From the NCBI GenBank assembly GCA_026770585.1, contig MU646537.1:431454-446453 (forward strand): 15,000 nt of DNA, written 5' to 3'. The notes beneath the pieces are model-generated. The model ran no database searches. It saw nothing but the letters and a program-made list of their open reading frames with translations, and was not told the DNA's origin. Positions 12,241 through 15,000 of this stretch are shown here, one piece after another. Position 1 is the stretch's first letter, and each line of letters opens with the position of its first letter. The stretch comes from Baffinella frigidus (Eukaryota > Cryptophyceae > Cryptomonadales > Baffinellaceae). The position numbers and the translations under genes are program-made.

Positions 12241-15000
12241 GCTCTCGCTCTCGCTCGCTCTCGCTCGCTCTCTCTCACACTCGCTCTCCCTAACCCGAAA
12301 TCCTGACCAGGTGCTGACAACGGCGTACACGGCCTACGGCGGAGTGCTTGTGTCCATCGTCACGGACCAGGTCCCGTCCCGCAGGGAGAGAGGGAGAGAG
12401 AGGGAGCGAGAGAGAGAGGGGGGGGGGGGGAGAGAGAGGGAGAGAGGGAGAGAGAGAGTGAGAAGGTCCCGCCCCGCCCTGTATTGGACGTGACCAGGGT
12501 CCCGTCCGGGGATAGATCATGCAGGCGCATACCTCCGTAACAAAGCACCCGCGTTGCAGGCACCGCTGTCGAGCCAACTCGGCACATATAAGACAGCCAG
12601 GACCGGGATTCCGGTCCTGACTTTTCATCTTAAAAGTCTATTTCCTTCAGGATTCAGGTTAAAGTTTTCAAAATCGTGTCCCGTCCTCGCTCGGTAGCGG
12701 TAGGCCACACTGTCCGGCGTGGGTGCAGGTGCAGGCGGTAGTGCTTTACCACACCATCATAACGAATACCCGAAACCGCCATGTTGCAGGTGCAGGCACT
12801 CGTCTCGATGCTCCTGCTGGCCATCGCGACGATGTACGTCATCGCCACCTTCATTTTCCACAGAAGCATAAACGTGGAGAACGTGAACACAGAAACATAA
12901 AAGGCTGGCACGTTCCTAACAAACACACCATCTGCTCAAAGACAGCGTCACAACACATATGTTGTTATGATGAATAACATAAAAGGACATAAAATGTTTT
13001 CAAGTGTGTCGTCTTAACACATACACCATCTGCGCATTTCAGGTGCAGGCGCTCGTCTCGATGCTCCTGCTGGCCATCGCGACCATCTATGTCATCGCCA
13101 CCTTCAAAGAAGTCCTCCCTGTCGGCTTCGGCGACAACAAGCCCCTCCTGGCGCCCAACGAGGCTGGCTACGCGTCGATTTTCACCATGCCGATCTCGCT
13201 CCTCTCCGCCACGGTGTTCAACGAGGCTATGTGGCAGCGCGTCTGGGCCGCCGAATCCCCGAAGGCGCTGTACGGGTATGTTTGGGCTTCGGGCGTGGGG
13301 CGTATGGTGTTAGGACTCAGGGTTTCGGGGTTCGCTGCTGTCAGCCACGGTGTTCAACGAAGCTATGCGTGGCAGTGCGTATGGGCCGCCGATATCGCCG
13401 AAAGCTCTCTACGGGTCCCGCCGGCAGGCTCGTGAACGCCCGCGTGACCGGTCACGCGGACGCCGAAGCCAACTGTCCGAGGTGACTGCCTTGGCGTGTC
13501 TCACGAGACCCGTGCAGAGTCGACCATGCACCTTATACCATGCCCTCAATCGCCGAAAGCTCTCTACGGGTCCCTTTGAGCTTCGGGCGTGGGGTATATT
13601 GTTTCAGGACTTAGGTGTTAGGGTTTCGCTGCTCCCGGCTACCGTGTTCAACGAAGCGATGTGGCAGCGCGTCTGGGCCGCCGAATCCCCGAAAACCTTC
13701 TACGGGTGCGGCCCTCTGCACTGTTACGACTCAGGGTTCAGGGCTTGAGTTTTCTGGGCTGATGAGTCGCCGAAGGCCCTTTATAGGTTCGGCCCTCTGG
13801 GCTCAGGGTTTAGGAATTATGGTCTAGGGTTTAGGGTTTAGGGTTTAGGGTTTAGGGTTTAGGGTTTAGGGTTTAGGGTTGTCTGGGCCGCTGAGTCGCC
13901 AAGGGCCCTTTGCAGGTATGTTTGACCGTATGTGAGAGGTTGGAGTTTCGGGTTCGATTTCGATGCGGTCTGCCACGGTGGTCCACGAAGGTTATCTCCA
14001 AAAAGGGATTTTTAAATTCGTTTTCTTAAGTCAATTCCTGTACAAATTCGTCAACTTATTCTTTTCTCTGCGCATAAGTTGACAAATCTGAAGGGGGATT
14101 GGCTTAAGAAAACGAATTTAAAAATCCCTTTTCTGAGATAAAGGTTACGTGGCAGCGCTGCTACGACTCAGCGGCCCAGAAAAACCTGACCCCAATATCC
14201 TTCAGCGGTGCTACGTACCCTCGTTGACCACCGTCGCGGAGAGCGACGTAGGATTTTGGAGGTAGTTTTTTTCTGGGCTGCTGAGTCGCCCGAGGCCCTG
14301 TGCAGGTTTGGCCCTCGGTTCTGAACCTGTAGTTGTAGGAGTCCTGGGGCCTTTCTCGATAGTGGAGGTGGCTAAGAGTAATCCTTGCTGGCCCCAACCG
14401 TGCTATTCACGCGTGTCCGGCACCTGGTCACGTCCACTCACACCCATCTACTCGCGATCACGTCCGCTGACGCCCATTTACTCGCACATCATGTCAGCAC
14501 ACGTCCCTCTAAACGCGCATCACGTCTGCGGACGCCCATCTACTGGCAGCGCGTGTCGGGCTCACTTGATGCGTGTCAGACACACTGATCACGTCCACTG
14601 ACGCCCATCTCAACGCGCATCTCGTCCGCTAACGCCCATCTACTCTCGCAGCGCGTCCTTCATCGCGGCGTTCTTCGTGTCAGCAGCCGTGTGCCTCTAC
14701 GCCATGTCGGGCTTCCTGGTCACGTGGGCGCAGCTCGCCGACGAGAACACCAACCCGAACCTTCTTCTCTTCCAGGTCCTCTCCCGGTCTATTTGGCCTC
14801 GCCGATTTGGTGGCCCGGGGGTCGTTTCCGCGCAAAAGTTGACAGGTTTGTACCGCGAACCCAGCGTGTTAACTTAAGAATAGGGCTTCCTCGTGACCTG
14901 GACGCAGCTCACCGACGAGAACACCAACCCGAACCTCCTCCTCTTCCAGGTCCACTTAAGCTCTGTCCCGGTCCACTTTAGCTCTCTATCGGTCTGTTTA
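3699..15000 (+). CDS. Sodium:solute symporter (SSS/SLC5) family protein, nine exons, 3' end outside the window
   Basis: SSS proteins are plasma or organelle membrane transporters that move a solute with Na+ or another cation through 11-13 helices of the LeuT-like fold. Nine exons join to about 319 residues with every phase matching (0,0,2,0,0,0,0,2,0). Recognisable family blocks, in order, are: RIAWSMFAGSMGAWCITAP with YASFAG; MMYALATGLPLIFIAFFG; SVGDYVALRFG; NMLIFMLAEFTTIGSLFADF; LTTAYTAYGGVLVSIVTDQV; and FNEAMWQRVWAAESPKALYG. The substrate cannot be assigned (urea, proline-like or other). The gene is bloated to over 11 kb by introns full of repeats and exon copies. An intact transcript is plausible from the best copies but unproven. 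Confidence 0.87.
4072..4202. mobile_element. Foldback element, about 131 bp
   Basis: The left arm (4072-4110, gattcctagctctgcc then gttctggctcgtcct) is the near-complement of the right arm (4164-4202, aggacgagccagaat then ggcagagctaggaatt). The spacer is about 53 bp and non-coding. It looks like a MITE. Confidence 0.72.
4751..4909. mobile_element. Nested related element or internal terminal-repeat copy, about 159 bp
   Basis: The terminal sequence acacagcgggctacgaaggg recurs at 4751-4770. It is met by cgaagtccgctgtgt (4895-4909) in inverse orientation, preceded by ggttattcagaa. The middle has ccctacggg and cctacagtagggtcgtagg units like those of the large element's arms. A further end-like acactgtgtggc lies near 5469-5480. 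Confidence 0.5.
5041..5256. mobile_element. MITE-like element, 216 bp, 48-bp terminal inverted repeats
   Basis: The left end gtagagcgggtctctca (5041) is the exact complement of the right end (5240-5256). The arms continue with few mismatches through ttgacacga and ctcgaaaagca, to about 5088 and 5209. The inner part has a second palindrome, gtcaacttgcacaagttgac. It has no coding capacity and is nested in the large foldback element. Confidence 0.75.
5307..5454. mobile_element. 148-bp inverted-repeat element, copy A
   Basis: The ends are TATCTCAG and CTGAGATA, and the arms are almost perfectly complementary over about 40 bp. The core includes cttaagtcaattcc, gtcaactta and taagttgaca. A second copy of the same length lies at 13993-14140. 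Flanking atttt/aattt could be a worn target duplication. It is nested in the large foldback element. Confidence 0.78.
5871..5962 (+). pseudogene. Exon 2 copy 'a': 5' part with its acceptor and upstream intron
   Basis: The segment repeats 6110-6201: an AT-rich aattaatt stretch, ccctaacccccgggcag acceptor, then ITCSCLFLFAVYAVVYA (from 5914). It then breaks off into unrelated sequence in which ccagatcacgtg recurs once more (5964). It has a possible donor at gtatac (5956). One codon differs from exon 2 in the shared part (Thr to Ser). Confidence 0.75.
6153..6284 (+). CDS. Symporter exon 2 (helix 1)
   Basis: This exon has 44 codons between cgggcag|ATC and CAG|gtacac, in phase 0. It codes a hydrophobic helix (ITCTCLFLFAVYAVVYSAVY) followed by APKNASSLEALATL and KGFVAIRSTQ. 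It is the only copy with both the 5' and 3' parts. The acceptor is preceded by ccctaac, a good branch-point match. Confidence 0.8.
6385..6477 (+). pseudogene. Exon 2 copy 'c': 3' part with donor
   Basis: The copy begins at VVYSAVYAP and runs through GFVAIRSTQ to a strong CAG|gtgaag donor. It has six nucleotide differences from exon 2, all synonymous. It has no obvious acceptor, so it may be an alternative 3' part or a relic. Confidence 0.75.
6486..6622. repeat. AT-rich palindromic repeat region
   Basis: Repeated catatactgta units include a perfect 18-bp palindrome, tacagtatatatactgta (6559-6576), and a TATATA run at 6607-6620. It lies directly after the exon 2 copy donor. It could form a cruciform or an RNA hairpin. 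Confidence 0.75.
6631..6677. repeat. 15-bp tandem repeat, three copies
   Basis: The unit gactgtcggcgaaga is repeated, and the first part also forms an inverted repeat (cttcgccgac t gtcggcgaag). Confidence 0.85.
6719..6799 (+). pseudogene. Exon 2 copy 'd': decayed 3' part
   Basis: It starts with gtggtgtactcggcggggcg and has lost about 20 bases, breaking the frame, but ends in CCCAG|gtacacc like exon 2. The intron that follows (6800-6880) repeats 6285-6360. So a block of about 280 bp (about 6200-6480, exon copies b and c) was duplicated as a unit to about 6720-6992. Confidence 0.75.
6899..6992 (+). pseudogene. Exon 2 copy 'e': 3' part without donor
   Basis: It reads GYSAVSAPKNASSLEALATL then KGFVAIPSTQ without a stop. 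By hand count it has twelve synonymous and three replacement codon differences from exon 2. The donor GT is gone (CAG|ctacaa), so it cannot be used in the same way. Confidence 0.75.
7404..7446 (+). pseudogene. Exon 3 copy 'a', internally deleted
   Basis: After a perfect acceptor (gaaccacag|GGC) it starts GMWRIAWS, then skips to the cgcgtggtgcatcac end and runs into cctcctggg. It has no donor. Confidence 0.75.
7579..7640 (+). pseudogene. Exon 3 copy 'b', 5' part
   Basis: It reads MWRIAWSMFVGSMGAWCIT and then diverges at cctcctggag, exactly as copy 'a' does. The acceptor is lost. Confidence 0.72.
7798..7886 (+). CDS. Symporter exon 3 (helix 2), version c
   Basis: The exon is 89 nt between caaccacag|GGC and GG|gtaaat, coding GMWRIAWSMFAGSMGAWCIT then APADYASFA. 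It follows exon 2 in phase 0 and ends in phase 2. The block 'W-x-x-x-x-G-x-W-x-x-x-P-x-x-Y-x-x-x-A-G' is typical of SSS helix 2. A second usable version lies at 8133-8221. Confidence 0.85.
7955..8310. repeat. Degenerate cgaagaaac / cgaaaccc repeats
   Basis: Runs of gaagaaacccgaagaaac lie before exon 3d (7975-8130) and aatccgaaacccgaaa runs after it (8225-8300). The open frames here are read-through of repeats plus the exon. Confidence 0.8.
8133..8221 (+). CDS. Exon 3 version d, candidate mutually exclusive exon
   Basis: The copy is also 89 nt, with tgaag|ATC as acceptor and GG|gtacga as donor, in the same phases as version c. It starts ILGRIAWSMLAGSMGAW and continues CITAPADYASFA. From the shared Arg codon on there are ten synonymous codon differences and one replacement (Phe to Leu). 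Such a pattern means both versions were kept under protein-level constraint after they separated. Only one can be used per transcript, because both in a row would break the frame (89 is not a multiple of 3). Confidence 0.7.
8468..8592. repeat. Imperfect tandem repeat, about 45 bp, three units
   Basis: Each unit holds a form of gaggcttttggaatagattg followed by ttttcg. One unit includes ggatagggcggccgttgggg, shared with the minisatellites at 9776-9890 and 11580-11725. Confidence 0.55.
8597..8622 (+). pseudogene. Exon 4 copy 'a', 5' scrap
   Basis: After an acceptor-like gtgacag it reads G-WLGGMMYL and ends. It shares the acceptor context ttgacag/gtgacag with the later copies. Confidence 0.65.
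8656..8718. repeat. Tandem repeat leading to an exon 4 acceptor (first block)
   Basis: Three units of ttgacttatcgcgtgatg type end in gatgttgacag. A second block of about five units at 8911-8997 leads in the same way into exon 4 copy c. Confidence 0.85.
8721..8777 (+). pseudogene. Exon 4 copy 'b', frameshifted
   Basis: It starts G-WLGGMTYAL after ttgacag, then an 8-nt deletion shifts the frame before cccctcatcttcatcgcctt. The donor is lost. Confidence 0.75.
8911..8997. repeat. Tandem repeat leading to an exon 4 acceptor (second block)
   Basis: About five units of ttgacttatcgcgtggtg type end directly at the acceptor of exon 4 copy c, so the acceptor seems to have multiplied together with its exon start. 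Confidence 0.85.
9000..9068 (+). pseudogene. Exon 4 copy 'c', truncated by a 138-bp element
   Basis: It has a good acceptor (gttgacag|G) and reads WLGGMMYALVTGLPLIVIAL, then LVI, where the 138-bp element begins. The final FGQMIK and the donor are missing. Confidence 0.78.
9069..9206. mobile_element. 138-bp dispersed element, copy 1
   Basis: It is nearly identical (about six mismatches by eye) to 12563-12700 and has the same length. The ends ccgctgtcgagc and gctcggtagcgg are imperfect terminal inverted repeats. Inside is a hairpin, ccaggaccgg/ccggtcctgg, and a TATA-like acatataag. It has no open frame of note. It could be a MITE or an introner-like element. Confidence 0.75.
9349..9427 (+). 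CDS. Symporter exon 4 (helix 3 region)
   Basis: The exon is 79 nt between gggcag|G and AAG|gtatcc, coding WLGGMMYALATGLPLIFIAF then FGQMIK. Its first base completes the Gly codon begun by exon 3. The pattern 'mYAlatGLPLi..affG' is characteristic of SSS proteins. It is the only copy of this exon with an intact end and donor. Confidence 0.85.
9432..9481. repeat. 7-bp tandem repeat CCAGGGT, about seven copies
   Basis: A perfect array of ccagggt starts four bases after the exon 4 donor. Like the telomere unit it has a 7-bp period and a GGGT core. Confidence 0.95.
9511..9530 (+). pseudogene. Exon 4 end scrap
   Basis: The stretch ttcttcggccagacgatc repeats the exon 4 end FFGQMI with Thr for Met. 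No donor follows. Confidence 0.55.
9582..9742. repeat. Intron repeat linked to exon 5 acceptors, copy 1
   Basis: The unit runs from cccttgcgagatgcagg through gatcgaggaacacagag, cctctcaactcccgggccgt and AAACCC-type units to a cag acceptor and the start of exon 5. Copy 2 is 10402-10585 and leads into the real exon 5. A shorter relative with only the AAACCTC part is at 10200-10325. Confidence 0.82.
9718..9770 (+). pseudogene. Exon 5 copy 'a' with a stop
   Basis: After aaccag it reads DK, then TAA, then PRACSASDYVALRF; the frame is dead. It breaks off into the 20-bp minisatellite. Confidence 0.75.
9771..9890. repeat. 20-bp minisatellite ggatagggcggcagttggca, degenerate
   Basis: About five imperfect units. 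The same unit forms a cleaner array at 11580-11725 and occurs singly at about 8501. Confidence 0.85.
10017..10189 (+). pseudogene. Exon 5 copies 'b' and 'c', partial, with an inverted scrap
   Basis: At 10017-10052 KYPRACSVGD ends at TAG. At 10093-10107 cccgcgggtacttgt is the inverted form of acaagtacccgcggg. Between are tandem cgtgctcggtacttgtcctgattcgg-like units. At 10143-10189 an open stretch GSVGDYVALRFGPSA is the middle of the exon without splice sites. Confidence 0.7.
10326..10406 (+). pseudogene. Exon 5 copy 'd', 5' two thirds with acceptor
   Basis: It follows accccag and reads DKYPRACSVGDYVALRF then RPATRFLVAL, where the 9582-type intron repeat takes over. It is nearly identical to the real exon up to LRF. 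Confidence 0.78.
10402..10585. repeat. Intron repeat linked to exon 5 acceptors, copy 2
   Basis: It repeats 9582-9742 with a few changes and a short internal duplication of gcgagatgcaggaa. It runs into the real exon 5. Confidence 0.82.
10562..10678 (+). CDS. Symporter exon 5 (helices 4-5 region)
   Basis: The exon has 39 codons between cacaccccag|GAC and GCG|gtctca, in phase 0. It reads DKYPRACSVGDYVALRFG, PAARFLVTLVALFNMLIFML, A. In SSS proteins 'sl.Dyv..RFG' begins the helix 4 region and 'NM.ifmlaE' helix 5. The donor gtctca is weak; the partial copy at 10911-10979 has a better one. Confidence 0.83.
10768..10908. repeat. G-rich gggtgtagg repeats
   Basis: Degenerate gggtgtagggtgcaggg units, a variant of the telomere-like filler. 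Confidence 0.8.
10911..10979 (+). pseudogene. Exon 5 copy 'f', 3' half with strong donor
   Basis: It reads GPAARFLVTPVALVNMLIFF then TLA and a GCG|gtgcga donor. It has one codon more than the parent. There is no clear acceptor. Confidence 0.7.
11064..11392. repeat. CCCTAAA-type telomere-like filler
   Basis: CCCTAAA, CCCAAA and CCCTAAT units fill most of 11110-11392, interrupted by an exon 6 copy, and lead to the exon 6 acceptor. A short TTTAGG stretch with the opposite orientation is at 11064-11078. Confidence 0.85.
11254..11318 (+). pseudogene. Exon 6 copy 'a'
   Basis: After tttctgag it reads EVTTISSIFADFEGSVNYTS then IL. The frame is open, but the PIIIVVA end and the donor are lost. Confidence 0.75.
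11393..11467 (+). CDS. Symporter exon 6
   Basis: The exon has 25 codons between cgttctcag|GAG and GCG|gtaaca, in phase 0. It reads EFTTIGSLFADFVGSVNYPI then IIVVA. Joined to exon 5 it gives FMLAEFTTIGSLF, the helix 5-6 loop common to the family. The acceptor lies 15 nt after ccctaaacc. Confidence 0.85.
11484..11523. mobile_element. 40-bp inverted-repeat mini-element, copy 1
   Basis: The ends are AAGTTGAC and GTCAACTT, with core gggttcgcggtacaaa. A copy of equal length in the opposite orientation is at 14836-14875. It lies between the real exon 6 donor and the exon 6 end scrap. Confidence 0.65.
11528..11547 (+). pseudogene. Exon 6 copy 'c', donor-end scrap
   Basis: The stretch ccatcatcatcgtcgttgcg before gtacta repeats PIIIVVA and the donor of exon 6. 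Confidence 0.7.
11580..11725. repeat. 20-bp minisatellite gcggcagttggcaggatagg, about seven units
   Basis: A nearly perfect array with a few point changes; it ends directly at an exon 6 copy. Confidence 0.95.
11725..11769 (+). pseudogene. Exon 6 copy 'd', 3' half with donor
   Basis: It reads DFVGSVNYPIIIVVA with a GCG|gtaccc donor and is identical to the parent over the shared 45 bases. It starts exactly at the end of the minisatellite (ggatag|GATTTC). Confidence 0.78.
11793..11835. repeat. ctagaatgtt repeat
   Basis: Three to four units of tgttctagaa. Related in style to the TCTAGA units at 7226-7940. Confidence 0.75.
11883..11939. repeat. Perfect 18-bp inverted repeat (hairpin)
   Basis: agatagggtgcagagcta (11883-11900) pairs with 11922-11939. 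The loop repeats gctctgc once more. Confidence 0.85.
11940..12288. repeat. CT microsatellite upstream of exon 7
   Basis: About 350 bp of CT with ctat and gctctc interruptions. It ends 22 nt before exon 7 and could serve as an oversized polypyrimidine tract. The open frames here (SLSLSL, RERERE) are artefacts. Confidence 0.95.
12311..12370 (+). CDS. Symporter exon 7
   Basis: The exon has 20 codons, VLTTAYTAYGGVLVSIVTDQ, between ctgaccag|GTG and CAG|gtcccg, in phase 0. The motif 'tTAYTAyGGl..SivTD.vQ' is one of the most conserved in the SSS family and is completed by exon 8. I found no copy of this exon, unlike its neighbours. It sits between a CT tract and a GA tract. Confidence 0.88.
12383..12462. 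repeat. GA microsatellite downstream of exon 7
   Basis: About 80 bp of gagagaggga type with a run of G near 12419-12430. In RNA it is complementary to the CT tract upstream of the exon. Confidence 0.95.
12563..12700. mobile_element. 138-bp dispersed element, copy 2
   Basis: Same orientation, length and ends as 9069-9206. It is preceded by gcgttgcaggcac and followed by taggccac. No target duplication was recognised. Confidence 0.75.
12790..12852 (+). pseudogene. Exon 8 copy 'a', 5' part with acceptor
   Basis: After catgttgcag it reads VQALVSMLLLAIATMYVIAT then F, where it diverges. It has three synonymous and one replacement difference from exon 8. A scrap of the same start (tgcaggtgcaggcg) lies at about 12725-12738. 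Confidence 0.78.
13043..13275 (+). CDS. Symporter exon 8 (helix 6 to 7 region)
   Basis: The longest exon, 233 nt, between gcatttcag|GTG and GG|gtatgt (phase 0 to phase 2). It codes helix 6 (VQALVSMLLLAIATIYVIAT), a loop (FKEVLPVGFGDNKPLLAPNE), AGYASIFTMPISLLSATV and FNEAMWQRVWAAESPKALY. The last block, with WQRVWAA, is a clear family marker. Its 3' part is copied about eight more times downstream. Confidence 0.88.
13332..13414 (+). pseudogene. Exon 8 copy 'c', 3' part, frameshifted
   Basis: SLLSATVFNEAM is clear, then two inserted bases shift the frame before the tggcagtgcgtatgggccgc stretch. The end tctctacgg|gtcccg keeps a donor. Confidence 0.75.
13551..13569 (+). pseudogene. Exon 8 copy 'd', donor-end scrap
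   Basis: cgccgaaagctctctacgg before gtccc is identical to the end of copy c. Confidence 0.65.
13626..13705 (+). pseudogene. Exon 8 copy 'e', 3' part, open frame, with donor
   Basis: It reads SLLPATVFNEAMWQRVWAAE then SPKTFY and GG|gtgcgg, in the same phase as exon 8. By hand count there are six synonymous and three replacement codon differences. It lacks an evident acceptor, so its use would need an unusual 3' splice site. Confidence 0.75.
13754..13786 (+). pseudogene. Exon 8 copy 'f', end scrap
   Basis: It repeats the exon end as LGxxESPKALY in a decayed form (ctgggctgatgagtcgcc), before gttcgg. Confidence 0.65.
13824..13880. repeat. Perfect interstitial telomere array TTTAGGG, about eight copies
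   Basis: Uninterrupted tttaggg units, the cleanest in the window, run straight into an exon 8 end scrap (gtctgggccgctgagtcg). Confidence 0.95.
13881..13915 (+). pseudogene. Exon 8 copy 'g', end scrap with donor
   Basis: It reads VWAAESPRALC before tgcag|gtatgt. The tail gcag has replaced tacgg. The donor is good. Confidence 0.68.
13967..14160 (+). pseudogene. Exon 8 copy 'h', split by the 148-bp element
   Basis: tctgccacggtggtccacga (13972-13991 region) and tacgtggcagcgctg (14146-14160) are the two halves of the SATVFNEAMWQR part of exon 8. They are separated by the inserted element and its duplicated target aaggt. Confidence 0.72.
13993..14140. mobile_element. 148-bp inverted-repeat element, copy B, with 5-bp target duplication
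   Basis: The ends are TATCTCC and CTGAGATA, the length is that of copy A (5307-5454), and the core (cttaagtcaattcctg, gtcaacttattc, gcataagttgacaaat) is the same. It is flanked by AAGGT on both sides (13988-13992 and 14141-14145). Removing one AAGGT and the element restores a continuous exon 8 copy, which proves insertion. Confidence 0.85.
14164..14252 (-). pseudogene. Exon 8 copy 'i', inverted
   Basis: Read on the minus strand, tcgctctccgcgacggtggt, caacgagggtacgtagca and later ttctgggccgctgagtcg follow the exon 8 end in order, with a foreign stretch in the middle. It faces copy h, forming an imperfect palindrome centred near 14161. Confidence 0.7.
14273..14305 (+). pseudogene. Exon 8 copy 'j', end scrap with donor
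   Basis: ctgggctgctgagtcgcccg then gaggccctgtgcag|gtttgg, like copies f and g. Confidence 0.65.
14408..14651. repeat. Imperfect tandem repeat ending at the exon 9 acceptor
   Basis: Units of cacgtccactgacgcccatct with ctactcgc, about 35-40 bp, occur roughly six times. One unit contains catctactggcagcgcgtgt, close to the real acceptor context catctactctcgcagcgcgt, so acceptor-like sites have multiplied with the repeat. Confidence 0.75.
14652..14775 (+). CDS. Symporter exon 9
   Basis: The exon is 124 nt between ctctcgcag|C and CAG|gtcctc. Its first base completes the Gly codon of exon 8. It codes ASFIAAFFVSAAVCLYAMSG, FLVTWAQLADENTNPNLLLF, Q, a membrane helix followed by a loop. The gene must continue to the right, as the family needs four or more further helices. 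Confidence 0.83.
14836..14875. mobile_element. 40-bp inverted-repeat mini-element, copy 2 (inverted)
   Basis: Ends AAGTTGAC and GTTAACTT; the core tttgtaccgcgaaccc is the complement of that at 11484-11523. It lies between the exon 9 donor and the exon 9 copy. Confidence 0.65.
14884..14949 (+). pseudogene. Exon 9 copy 'b', 3' half with both splice-like ends
   Basis: It has 22 codons, GFLVTWTQLTDENTNPNLLL then FQ, between taagaatag|GGC and CAG|gtccac. Five synonymous and two replacement (Ala to Thr) differences separate it from exon 9. At 66 nt and phase 0 on both sides it could be added after exon 9 without breaking the frame, so it may be an optional exon; relic is equally possible. Confidence 0.65.

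Noticed and set aside
11947-12320. Open frames of about 115-119 aa, SLSLSL and RERERE, on both strands
   Set aside because: Both are translations of a CT/GA microsatellite.
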